This document shows positions 1 to 10,838 of a DNA stretch of 22,961 nucleotides, in pieces (position 1 is the first letter of the stretch; every line of letters begins with the position of its first letter). Origin of the DNA: Proteromonas lacertae (Eukaryota > Sar > Bigyra > Opalinata > Proteromonadidae); the NCBI GenBank assembly GCA_002245135.1, contig NGBS01000073.1:1-22961 (forward strand), in the 5' to 3' direction. The translations under genes were made by a program, and so were the position numbers. A model generated the notes under the pieces. That model made no database searches, was not told the DNA's origin, and saw only the letters and a program-made list of their open reading frames with translations.

Positions 1-2400
1 CTTTAAGAATTCTTTGCAAGTTGAATCACATTTGATTGATGCTATTACGTTTATTAATATAATCTGTGATTCAAAGGTACAAAATACATTTTTTAAGCAA
101 TAATTTTAAGTTTATATTAGAGGCTATAATAAATGGATATCCACAATTGAAAATCTCTTTAATTCGATTCTTATCTAATATATTCCAAAATATAACTATT
201 AATTTTGATATTTCTGAGTTATTAAGAGCATTTCTACAGTTAATAGGTGAAACTTATAACAAAAGTTCAACGATGAAGATGAAAGAGGAATAACTTATCC
301 AAATGGTTATGGATATAATACACAAATTATCGTATCTGAATTGATTGATTTTATTCGAAAGCTATTAACTAGTAATAAATATTGGAATGATATAATATCT
401 GACAAGTTTAAAGTGTTGTTAAGTGATTTAGATAATCAACTAGTAGTTATATTAGCAATGTAAAATCATCTACAAAAGAAGTGTTAATTTGTTTTGGTGT
501 TTTATCAGTATTAGGAAGTAGTATTGAAATTATAAGAGCAAGTGGAAAAGTATTATATAAACCAACCAATCAAATAGGAACAGTTGTATCATATGATCCA
601 CTTTTGAATGATATTGGAATTATATTTAACGAATCATTTAATGAAGAAATACATCATTATAATAGTAAACTGTATTCCATTAGATAAAATTCAACCTCCT
701 ATTGTAACTGATATTTTATTAGGAATAAATAGCGATGAAGTAAGAGATGCATTAAAATCGGCAATAGAAGAGAATGAAGCAAAAATAAGAAATTCACCTG
801 AACATTTTATTCATATTATCATCATTGAAATACCAATTATTCAGATTCTTTTTCTGTTCAGACAAATAATATGGAAATTGCTAATAAATTAGCTTCAAAT
901 ACAATTATGAAAAAAGCATTTGCTATTGCAACAGGTAAATCATTAGATTATACATGTGATATGGAATATATACCTTCTTATATACCAAGTGTAAGTGAAG
1001 ATAGAATAGAAAATATGTGAATGAAAAACATTCTAGAATCTGTGAATTATCAAATATTAAAGCAGAATATAATTTACAAGGAGATGAAAGTGAATGTCCA
1101 GATTCATTCAAAATGGATTCAACTGTAATGCACAATTCACTAGCAGGATATTTATAAGAGCATGTTATGAAGAATTAAAAGAATGTGAAAGCAAATTTGA
1201 TGCTGCAAATAGAATATTAGGTATTGCAGTTGATGTGAATAAAGATGTAAAAAAATATCAAATTACTAACGTAATGAGAAGTAATTTTGTGCCAAAAAGA
1301 GAGATATCCAATAGTAATGGATCTTTAAACTATCAACCGTGGTATCTTCGAGCTATAAACTCACCATCTGATAAAATGCTTTGTGCTGATGAAGTCATTT
1401 GAATAATAATGAATATTACAATATGGAGAAAAGACAGATTAAAAGAGGATTATTTGTAAGATTTACTGGTGATGGTAATAATCGAATTGGTGTAATTGAT
1501 AGAGAAATGAGAGAAGAAAGTGATAGATTTGTGTTTGTGAAGTTTTATAATCCATTGACTGGTTTTCAATGGATTCAAAAATGTGAGTTTAATAGATTAC
1601 AATATTGTGAAACTAATAACAATAAAACAACATTAGTTTCAAGATGTATTGGTTATTGTTTGCAGTTACAAAGATTCGCAGCTCAAAAGTAATTATGAAT
1701 GTCATGTTGAAAGTTGGTGATAATTTCTATAAGTTTTATTAACAAAGTTTAAGACAAATTCTACATCATTACCTCAATCGTTATATAATCTTTATGCCTT
1801 GATGGTGATTAGAAGATTAATTGAAAACAATGAAAGGGATGATAATATTACAAATAATAATAATATTGTAGAATTAGCAGAATTAGAAAGACAAAAACAA
1901 TCTTTACAAGTGTTCTTGTTATCAGTTACAATAAAGATAAGAATCAGTTATATAATACATTCTTAAAGAATGCTATTAAGCATCTTAAACCAACATATTC
2001 AATAGATTATAGAAGTGAAATTATTTAGAGAATCTAATCATCCATATAGACCTCAACTATCTGTAGAATCAATATTCATAGAAGATGCTGATGAGTTATT
2101 AATTACATTTGATAGAGAGTCACAATTACAAGATGATCATACAATTGGCATTTACAGAGATGCAGAATGTAAAGATGTTAGTGAAATTATTCAATAAAAC
2201 AACCAAATTATTCCGAATCAGTAGTAATAAACTCAAATCTGTTTTATTTTAAGGTTCTATTTGATCAAAATTATACTCCAAGCAGGTGTTCCAATTCCTA
2301 TCAAATCTTTTGGATATAAGATGAGAGTGTATAAAATAAACAGACCATTATGGATATATGATACTGATATATTAGATCCAGAAAAGATCCAATAGAAAAT
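1..2400 (+). other. Frame-broken N-terminal portion of the HECT ligase gene
   Basis: Protein-like sequence is continuous through this stretch but changes frame roughly every 100-300 bases, about a dozen times. Examples are near 85, 265, 458, 670, 835, 1015, 1160, 1395, 1930, 2020, 2200-2270 and 2395. Adjoining segments read sensibly across the breaks: GTVVSYDPLLNDIGIIF leads on to PLDKIQPPIVTDILLG, and DSTVMHNSLAGYL leads on to RACYEELKECESKFDAANR. A later piece, GDGNNRIGVIDREM, resembles the small beta-barrel segments of big HECT ligases. I tested several breaks for GTAT...TAG introns and none restored frame. Single-base errors near a contig end, or true decay of this half of the gene, would both explain it. 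The intact 768-codon frame just downstream favours sequence error. Confidence 0.6.
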
Positions 2401-4819
2401 GGGCGTTATGGATAATTGAAACTTTGTTATTACAACCAAATGAAGAGATTTATCAAGCTTGTAATGAAAATGAAGAATTCTTCAATTGTTTGATTAATTC
2501 TATTGAAAATGAACCAAATGTGGATGTTATGAAGATATTATTATTGATATTATCAACACATTGCTTTATCAAGCCAGCTTGGTGTGATAAACTAACTCCA
2601 TTGTTTAAAGAAGAAAGAATAAGAGAATTGTATAATCTAACTTACTTGAATATGAATGAATCTTATAAACTAGCAATAGAGAATCATTACCAGTACAAAA
2701 GATTAAAGAACATGTTAATTCCACTGAATAAAGAAAAACCAACAAAAGATAATTTCAATTTTACTTATAATAAGACAAACTATTTAGAATATGAAAAAAA
2801 TCCAGAAAAATGTGTAGAATATTATCCATTGTTAGTAAAAGGAATAACTAATGAAGGATATATTGATAATCAAATCTTTTTATATTCATGGTTAAACCAT
2901 AAGAATAGTGTGAGAATGATACAAACAGAACATCCAATCAAAGATAATAATTTTACAGGAGGTATTGGAATTGATGGAACAACAAATATATTCATCTATT
3001 TTGATTATCGTTGTAGATTACCTGAAGGTTGGGCTATTCATTTTGAATTTAACTGTAATGGAACAAAGAATCAATTAGATATTAATAATAAGCAATTAAA
3101 AGAGATTAGATACACAGCAAATTCAGTGAAATATTCTATTAAATCTAATTCCAATAAGCCATCAGATGAATTTGGTATAATAATGACTTTTCATTTACAT
3201 GGTAATTTTGTGAAGAATGATATTATAGTCAGTTCAAAAGATAGAGTTTTAGAAGATTTAGAAACTCAACATAATTGGCCTAAAAAAGCAGATATTGAGT
3301 TGATTAATTACATAAATGAAAATTCAAGTAACAGTAATGGTAATACAGATCATTATATATCCAATCAAAATACATCACAAAAATATCCAATCATTAACGA
3401 TATAAACATTGAAGATGTAGATTTTAGATTGTTTTTGTTGAAATTAGTAAATAGTTATTGGAATAATTTCATTAATAATATTGATTTAAAAATAGAATAT
3501 CCAAATGCATTATCTAAAATAGGTTTTAATAGTTTCTATTTAATCGATAGGAATAGAAAATCATGTTATTTAGATCAATTTATTGAAAGTACCAGAGTAG
3601 ATGAAGCAACAACACATGTTAACATTGATAATATTGCATCAGGTATTGAAAATGGTAAAAAGTTTGATAATCCATTGTCATCTCATGGTATGTTTATACA
3701 GCTATATTTAAATCTAAAAGATTGTCCTAACCAAATATATCTAAAAAGTCCAAAAACAAGACTGGAAGGAAGGTTTATGGGTGTAACATATATGAATGAA
3801 GAAGGTGTTGATGCTGGTGGTTTATTTAGAGATTGTTTACATCAAAGTATTACTAATTTATTTGATCCAAATATTAATATAATGTTACCTTGTTTTATTT
3901 CCGATGGTGCAGAAGAAGGAGATGATGATGATGATGATGATGAAAATGGTAATCATAATGGAAATGATAATAATAAAGTTTTAGCCAATAAATTTGTACC
4001 AAATCCTCAATTAACATCACCTCAAATGTTGGATATATTTAAATTCATTGGAAGAATTATTGGTGTTTCAATTAGATTACAACTTTTATTGCCATTCCAG
4101 TTATCTAACATGATATGGAAGTTAATAGCCAATAGAGAAGTGACATTGAATGATTTAATTGAAGTTGATAATCCAATTGTCAATTATATAAATGAATTAA
4201 AGTCTTGTGATGATGATAATTTCCCATATTTAGTTGGAGATGATGCGATGTGTGTTATTAATAACTTCAAAGGTGAATCAATTGAATTAATAGAAGGTGG
4301 AAGTAGTATTTCATTGACATTAGAAAATAGAAGAGAAATGTGTGATATAATGATTGAAAAGAGATTGCATGAATTTGATATTCAAGTGAAATGTATTAGA
4401 GAAGGATTATTGGAAGTTCTACCTGAAGAATCATTATACATTTTCAATGGAGATGAGTTGGAATATATCACTTGTGGTGTTGATATTATTGATATTGATT
4501 TACTAAAACAAAACACTATTTATGTGAATTATAAAGAAAGTGATCAAGTTATTAGATGGTATTGGAGGGTGATGGAAGAATTAACTAATGAATTAAGAAG
4601 TCAGTGGATAGTATTCGTATGGGAAGAAGCAGAATACCCAACACTAAAGTATGGAGTAGAAAATACAGGATTACAAGGGCAGATAATCCAAATCTCTTAC
4701 CTAAATCACATACTTGTTTTTTCCAACTAGATCTACCGATGTATAGATCGTATGAGGAGATGAATAGCAGGATTAGAAGTGCTTTGGCTTATGGTAACTT
4801 TGGATTCCAAATCGAATAG
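1..4819 (+). CDS. HECT-domain E3 ubiquitin ligase, 3' part of a large gene
   Basis: This gene transfers ubiquitin from an E2 to substrates through a HECT thioester cysteine. An uninterrupted frame of 768 codons runs 2424-4730. Its first half has WALWIIETLL-like helical sequence and a conserved pre-HECT stretch. The HECT N-lobe follows from about 3750, with the hallmark EEGVDAGGLFRDCL. An acidic low-complexity insert (a GAT run coding for polyaspartate, near 3919-3944) interrupts the N-lobe. Near 4610-4625 the frame moves by one base: the main frame reads RSQWIVFVW, and the expected continuation GRSRIPN lies in another frame, as if one G were missing from a G run. That second frame gives the C-lobe, LLPKSHTCFFQLDLP, with the catalytic cysteine codon at 4715-4717, and ends at 4819. 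The size and pre-HECT sequence recall large HERC2/HECTD4-like ligases, but I do not assign an orthologue. The 5' end lies outside the window. Confidence 0.85.
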
Positions 4820-5058
4820 AATAAACTGCATTTAAATATAAACTGAATCCTTTTTGTTCAATGTTATGTTATTTATTTTAAATGTCTGCTGTAAAGCAAT
4901 ACTGTTGATGTATTCTGTCATACTTATACGTAATATTTTTTAAATATATTTATAATGCGCATTGGCGGTAATGAGAAATCTTAAAAACGAATAAAATTAA
5001 ATAAGTTGGCTTGAGAGCTTGATCAGTTTGGGAAAAGTGAGTTAGAATAATTGTTGAT
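4820..5058. other. Intergenic region between HECT and BTB genes
   Basis: This is AT-rich sequence with no protein-like frame. It must hold the 3' end of the HECT transcript and the promoter of the BTB gene. I see no recognisable promoter motif or RNA gene. Confidence 0.5.
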
Positions 5059-6072
5059 ATGATTATCTCTAAGGATTTAGGAATAAATGGGTATAATATT
5101 CAGCATTTGTCTAACATTATAGGCTCATTCTTGATTTGGCTAATGACGGTTATAGTGATATCAGCTTAAAGGTAGATGATGGCGAGGTTCTTTCTGTGAA
5201 ATCTTTGTTGTGCCATCAAAATGCAGTTCTTAAGGGTTTAATAACTAACCCAAATAGAAAAAATCCATTACCACTGAATGCTGCTTGTAGAAAAGAATCA
5301 ATCATGATGTTGATGCAGTATTACGGTGGAGGTAAAGTAAATTTGACTGAAAAGAACGTAGGAGGTTTATTACTAATATGTCTGTACTACAACGAGAAGG
5401 AGTTATTAGCAAGATTAAAAAAATATGCAATTATGCATATGAATGCAGAAATCGTAAAGGAATTATTGAATAACTCTGGCAGTTTAAAAACGGAGATAAT
5501 TAGCGATGTATGCCAAAACTGCGATTTGTATATTAAAGAAAATGGAAATTTATTTTCTGAATGTAAAATACTTAAAGATTTTAAAGTAAGTGGAATTAAA
5601 CACATTCTATCAATTCCCAATCTGCTAGTAAACGATGAAAATAGGATATTGAACGGTTTAGTGGAATATTATAAAGTCAATCAAAAATCAATCGAAGCAA
5701 ATACAGAAATGAAAAATGGTTACAAAGAATTATTTGAGTATATAAACTGGAAAGAAATAAAGATAAAAGCACTTCCATTTGATGATTTAAAACCATTCAA
5801 CACTTTACCAGAGATGATGTCCAAATCAATGAAACATAATATTAACCGTTTATACTGTCATATTCCTGAATTAACAAACGAAAAGATGTTGACAATGGTA
5901 AAGAAATTTTTCTTAAGTTCTACTCCATTATTACAGTTGAATGATGTAGAAATGAATATGCTAAATCAAATGGAAATTAGAAGAGATGTAACATTGCTTT
6001 TAAATAGTGAAAATTTGAAGTTAGTGAAGATCAGTATAATAATTATTATTGATATGAAAATGAATTATGAAA

Positions 6073-6103
<31 letters not shown>

Positions 6104-7221
6104 TATAAATAGTTGAAAAGAAATTGCAGTGGATCTTATTGTTAGATTTATTAAAAAATTACAAAGAAGATAATCTTTCAAATGAAGAAAAACAAGTAAG
6201 CCACAAATGTCTTTCATTTTTTGTTGATTGTTATACATTACGAACGATCTATGAGACTTGCGGTTATTATTTATTATATATGATATTAAATCTGCCAAAT
6301 GTAACAATGCCCAAAGCAGAATTAATCATTAAATTTATAAGAGAGATCAAAATACTGAAAGATACAAAGATGATTAATGAAATGAAAGCAACAATAAAGA
6401 ATGAAAATATTAAACAAAAGATATTGGTTCAAACATTAACATATTTCAGATATCCTAAGAGTGATTATGTATTTACACGAACTGAACCTATTTCTATAAA
6501 ATGTGAAACAGATGGTGAAGAATGTAATTATTCAATAACACCAAAAGGTATAATATATATATATATATATATTATTATTATTAATGATTAAATAGAATTA
6601 CCTGACGGATTAAGATTCAATAAAAAGACAGGTGAATTCAAAGGAAGAATCACAAATGTAATGGACGAAATTGAATATGAAGTAAAGTCACAACAAAGTG
6701 TAAGAGAATTCACTGCAAGATTATCATTAACAATTATCGATTTTGCATTTACAAAGAAATATAAAAGCAGTGGAATGTTGATAAGTAGTGCAGGAAAAGT
6801 GGTAACTAACACTGACGATAATTATAATCATTGTTATATTAATGCTAAACTAGAAACAGGTATATATCATATGAAATTTAGATCAATTTTTACTAATCAT
6901 ACTTTACTTTGTTTTGGTTTATCTACTATTAATAATTACACTGGAAGTCATTATCATCAACATCAATCAGCGAAGAGTATCAGAATGAGTAATACAAGTG
7001 AATTGTGTGGAACAAATAAAGTAATGAATCCTGATTTTGCCAATCATAATGGTGATATATATGAACTAGTAATTAATATGACTACTAGAGTGTTTACAAT
7101 TAAACAGAATGATGGAATAGAGACTGTTTTATTTGATAAATTAGATTCGGTAGTTTATCCATTTGTTGAGATTGATTATAAAGATGAAAGTGTGGAGTTA
7201 TTGTCTGTAGTAATAGAGTAA
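5059..7221 (+). CDS. BTB/POZ-BACK-like protein with Ig-like and SPRY-like C-terminus
   Basis: The likely gene has four exons, 5059-5090, 5123-6072, 6113-6547 and 6596-7221, giving 680 residues. The joins keep frame, and the introns (32, 40 and 48 nt) start GTAT and end TAG. The 32-nt first exon supplies the ATG: MIISKDLGIN reads into LILDLANDGYSDISLKVDDG, a typical BTB entry. BTB covers about residues 12-110. A helical BACK-like stretch follows (IPNLLVNDENRILNGLVEYY). The last third has a putative Ig-like (He_PIG type) motif, ELPDGLRFNKKTGEFKG, joined across intron 3, and then a SPRY-like beta-rich region (GIYHMKFRSI ... GDIYELVINM ... VYPFVEIDY). BTB proteins commonly dimerise and act as Cullin-3 adaptors, so this may be a substrate receptor, which is an inference. 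The second intron could instead begin at 6034, since GTATAAT there gives the same frame and would remove an isoleucine-rich tail. Confidence 0.75.
6073..6112 (+). repeat. (TA)n microsatellite inside intron 2 of the BTB gene
   Basis: A run of alternating T and A makes up most of this intron. A similar run lies in intron 3 (6548-6595), and another lies in an intron of the minus-strand ligase gene (8449-8480). All three sit between a GTAT donor and a TAG acceptor. Confidence 0.8.
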
Positions 7222-7597
7222 AATATATTGATATTATGATTTTTATATTAATTTTTAATTAAATATTTACTACATTTTATATTTTAAATGGTTTTATTAA
7301 TTGTGTGTTTGTTTTTCATACACCTGTTTTCTTCAACACGATAGTATATTTTATTTCCTTAACAAACTAAAGTATATTTATATGTGTTTCTTTCTTATTC
7401 TTAGAATTAAGAATTACAAAGATATGAGAGAAAGATTGATCAAATTATTGAGAAAGCAATATATATAAAATTTAGAAGAGATAATGATATACCATTTGTT
7501 AAGGATTGAGTAATATTTTCTAAAATCATCAAACACATCAAAACTACCTAATGAAATTAATTAAAAATAATTCTTTTTAAATATTTATATTATTAAA
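7222..7597. other. Intergenic region between convergent genes
   Basis: The 3' ends of the BTB gene (+) and the RING/IBR ligase gene (-) face each other here. The sequence is AT-rich. One 32-residue stretch at 7411-7509 (+) reads ERKIDQIIEKAIYIK and onward to a stop. It is preceded by an intron-like TTCTTAG, but it has no start codon or detectable partner exon and may be a gene scrap or chance. Confidence 0.4.
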
Positions 7598-9560
7598 TTA
7601 TAAAGCAGCATTTTCAAATCTACACAAACCACAACCTAAACAATATTCTTCACCATTTGGTGGATGATCAACACCTAATGGACACCCAGCCTTTCCTAAA
7701 CATCGTGGCAATCCATTTTTTGGTTTTCTTGTCACTTCAATGCATCTACTGTGACAATCATTGCAAAAGCGAGTTGTATTAAAACAAAACCATCTACTTA
7801 CATTACAACAATAAATAAAATGCAAATCTCTTTAAACCATATTCTTCAGGTTTATTATAAAATTCACTTGAAGGATTTGTCAATTCTTTATCATTCATCA
7901 TATTTTCTACTTTTAAATAACTCAAACAAGCTCTTTTCACTGTATCTAATAGTTTTAATTCAGGATGGATTATCTCATTGATTGAAGGATGTTCCATTAT
8001 TTTTCTACATTGAGGACATACTAAATAACCAAATGATATTCGAATACCACTCCATTTATTCTTTATCTTTTCTATTACACAATTATAATGGAATATATGA
8101 CCACATTTTAATCTAATACAAGGAGAATCACTCAATCCTTCACTATAACAAATAGTACAATATTCATTTCCATCTATTTTATTATTATCACTACATTTAG
8201 GGTTGAAACAAGGAAGACAAGGTGAATGAAGAAGTCCACAACAATAATGACCACATTTAAGCTTCTTTTGACATCCAATAACAAGTTTATTATAACAATC
8301 TTCATCACTACAAACATCACAGTTTCTTATTGCATTGAGTTTCTTATGACAATATCTACATTTTTTGATTCTTAAAAATACATTATATTCTTCACATGTT
8401 TTACCTAAATGGAATGGAATTTTACTACAATTTCTACACCATATTGTTCTATTGTTCATTATATATATATATATATATACTCACATTTACTACATCTTAC
8501 TCTATATTTATCTCTAGCTTGAATTTGCTTTAATGTCATTACATTTCCTTCATCATCTTTTTCTCCTGTTATTTGTTTATGCACTTCACCTACTTCAATC
8601 TATTCATTATATATAAAATAATGAAATATACATAAAATATCAATTTACAATTTGGACATTCAACTAAATCTCCATTTTCTAATAATGGAGCTAAATTCAT
8701 TTTCTTTTCATTCTTCTCAAATATATTTTCTAATTGTTTATCTCCATTACATTGCGATTGTATTAATTTAAATGGTTTATTGCATTTTGGACATATATAT
8801 TCACTACTTTCATTATTCTCTAATTCTAATATGAAATGTTTGAAACATTTCTTGCACATTATATGTCCACATTGTAACTCTACAGACTTAAGCGTTTGAG
8901 GTTCTTCAGCGCGAATTGAACATAAAACAAACTCTTTATGAATGAATGAAACATTGAATAGGTTTGTTTCACTTTTCTGTGATTCAAGTTGTGATAATTT
9001 CTTTTCAATATAATATTGATTAGCTTTCAACTCATTATCTGTAATTATTACGCAATTAACAGCCCATTTGTCAAGCTGAAAGTAAAATATACAATAACCA
9101 TCTGGACATTTATAGCCCATAATTTCTAGGCCAATATTGCGTATATACTCTGATAAACACTCACTACAGAACACATGATTACAATTCTATGTCATAATGC
9201 TGAAATAAATATACCAATTGTATTGTATTTATCGAATCAGCTATTTTATTACATATTGAACATCTAATATTCTCTCTACATAAAAAAGTTGTTTTAATCA
9301 CAGAATTATTATCTAATGAGAATGATTCTTCTGCATCACCTATCAATATATTTTTCAAATATACTGTTACCATTATTATACTCAATACCATATTGAAGAG
9401 CTAATATCAGATCTTTATCTGCACAATCCCCCTTTTCTGTTTTATACAATAGAATATCGATTATACTTAGTTCACTACTAAGCTGTCTTCTTAAATTCTC
9501 TAAATATGACATGACTAGTTTTTTGTTATGTTTTTTACAGTAAAAGAATAAAAGTAGCAT
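7598..9560 (-). CDS. RING-IBR / MYCBP2-type (RING-Cys-relay-like) E3 ligase, relay half damaged
   Basis: The exons on the minus strand are 9560-9365 (or 9371), 9339-9215, 9186-8632, 8599-8481 and 8448-7803. The introns are about 25-32 nt, each GTAT/GTAA to TAG, and the spliced frame gives 546 residues. In order it carries a RING-like set (C92, C95; NCNHVFCSEC), a second RING-like set (196-242), an IBR (CPNCK at 284 to CSKC, WCRNC, FHLGKTC at 350), an NFX1-like cysteine knot (KCGHYCCGLLHSPCLPC) and a RING at 429-479 with CGHIFHYNC, KNKWSGIRISFGY and CPQC. This last RING and the following KELTNPSSEFYNKPEEYG match MYCBP2. After FAFYL the frame stops at 7803. The rest of the MYCBP2-like tail (WFCFNTTRFCNDCH, CPLGVDHPPNGEEYCLGCG) resumes in another frame to 7598. 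Compared with the neighbouring gene, the segment carrying the upstream relay cysteine is missing. Residue 199 is Arg where a zinc-binding Cys is expected. The true start may be the Met codon at 9512-9510. Confidence 0.75.
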
Positions 9561-9594
9561 ATAACCAATATTAGATAATTTATTTTAATTTTAA
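9561..9594 (-). other. Very short spacer between tandem ligase genes
   Basis: Only 34 bases separate the stop of the upstream minus-strand gene (9595-9597) from the first ATG of the next. If the later Met at 9512 is used, the gap is about 80 bases. The promoter of the downstream gene must lie here, or within the upstream gene, or the two must be co-transcribed. Confidence 0.5.
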
Positions 9595-10527
9595 TCACAT
9601 CTTTGCAGCATTTGCTAAACATACACTACAACCTAAATAGTGTTCTACTCCATTTTGTGGGTGATTTCCACCACTTGGACATTTACCTTTACCTAAACAT
9701 TTTGGAAGTTCATTCAATGGCTAATTATATAATAATCAACAATACTATACCTTATTCTGTATTGCATTATGAATATTATGACATTCTTCACAAAAATGAG
9801 TTGTTCCAAAACAAAACCAAACACTTGGATTACAACAATATCGACATTTAAAAACTGCATATTCAAATCCATGAATATCACATGGTTTGATTTTTGAATT
9901 CTTATATCTACACTTATCTATTCAAAATATATAATATAAACATGAATATAACATACTACATAGTTTTCTATTATCATCTACTTTTACATCTGGAATAATC
10001 ATATTCATATCTATTCTTTGTTCATGATGATTAAAACCAAAAATATCAGCATCATCATCATCAGATTCTTCTTCATACTCATCATAATCATAATCATAAT
10101 CATAATCATTTTGAACTGGAGGTGGAAGTGGAAGTGGTTGAGGTATATTCATTTCTGGTGGAAGGGGAAGATGTCTTCCTGAAGGAGGAGGTGGTGGTGG
10201 AGGTGGAGGTGGAAGATTTCTAATTGCAGGTCTTTTAGGATATCTTTTTCTTCCTGGATGTCTTCGAAATGGAAATTGTTGTTGTGGTGGAGGTTGTTGT
10301 TGTTGTACATTTCCATCTCCACAAGCAGCTAATCCAGCATAATATGGCTTTTTACATTCTTCACATAAATAAAATGCAAATTTTTTCATTCCATATTCTT
10401 CAGGTTTATTATAATATTCACTTGAAGGATCTGTTAATTCTTTGTCTTCTAACATATTCTCTATCTTCAAATATTCTACTGCTTTCTCTTTTATACTATT
10501 CATCAACAGCAAATCATCTTTTATCAT
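9595..10527 (-). CDS. MYCBP2-type tandem-cysteine (relay) protein without a RING
   Basis: Three exons, 10527-9957, 9917-9751 and 9720-9595, are joined across introns of 39 and 30 nt (GTATGT...TAG, GTATAG...TAG) and code for 287 residues. Residues 16-54 parallel the neighbour's post-RING segment (KELTDPSSEYYNKPEEYG). Then come LCEECKKPYYAGLAACGDG, an insert rich in Gln, Pro, Asp-Tyr and Asp-Glu (about 75-185), KLCNKC, PCDIHGFEY, KCRYCC, SVWFCFGTTHFCEECH, CPSGGNHPQNGVEHYLGC and a stop. As I recall human MYCBP2, C69 corresponds to relay Cys4520, C226 to Cys4572 and H237 to His4583, while the residue at the Glu4534 position is Arg. MYCBP2 passes ubiquitin from one cysteine to the other and then to Thr/Ser. 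No RING precedes it, so it is either truncated at the 5' end or it works with a separate RING protein. The ATG at 10527 follows an intron-like CGAATAG. Confidence 0.75.
10081..10215 (-). repeat. Low-complexity coding repeats (Pro and Asp-Tyr runs)
   Basis: On the coding strand, GATTAT repeats give alternating Asp-Tyr and CCA/CCT repeats give a run of about ten prolines. They sit in the mediator-loop insert of the relay protein and are probably disordered. Confidence 0.8.
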
Positions 10528-10838
10528 CTATTCGATTTATTAAAACATATTCACTTATGTGGTGATTATTCAACTTGGTTATTTTATGGATACATTATTA
10601 CTGTATTTTTTTCTACATAAGAAAATGAAAAAAAGGAGTTGAAACGAATTAATATTTTGAAACAAATATCGTTACTAAGAATGATTAATTTTATTTCATT
10701 TTTAAATACAAACCTCTCTTCAATATTACCGGTTAATACTCAAGTATTTTAGTTAATTTATTTTTATAGATTAGATATAAAAAGACAAGGAATGTTCGTG
10801 AAATAGATTCGGTTGTAGAGCATTATAGTGAATCTAAG
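10528..10838. other. Divergent intergenic (bidirectional promoter) region
   Basis: The minus-strand relay gene and the plus-strand pseudokinase gene start from opposite sides of this 311-base stretch. I see no RING or IBR remnant in it on the minus strand, no protein-like frame, and no core promoter motif I can name. Tracts of A and T are frequent. Confidence 0.45.

Noticed and set aside
4604-4730. Programmed frameshift before the HECT C-lobe
   Set aside because: I see no recognisable slippery heptamer with a following structure, and one-base breaks are common elsewhere in the window, so a base error is simpler.
7411-7509. A short gene in the convergent gap
   Set aside because: It is only 32 residues with no ATG and no provable partner exon, so it is kept only as a remark on the gap.
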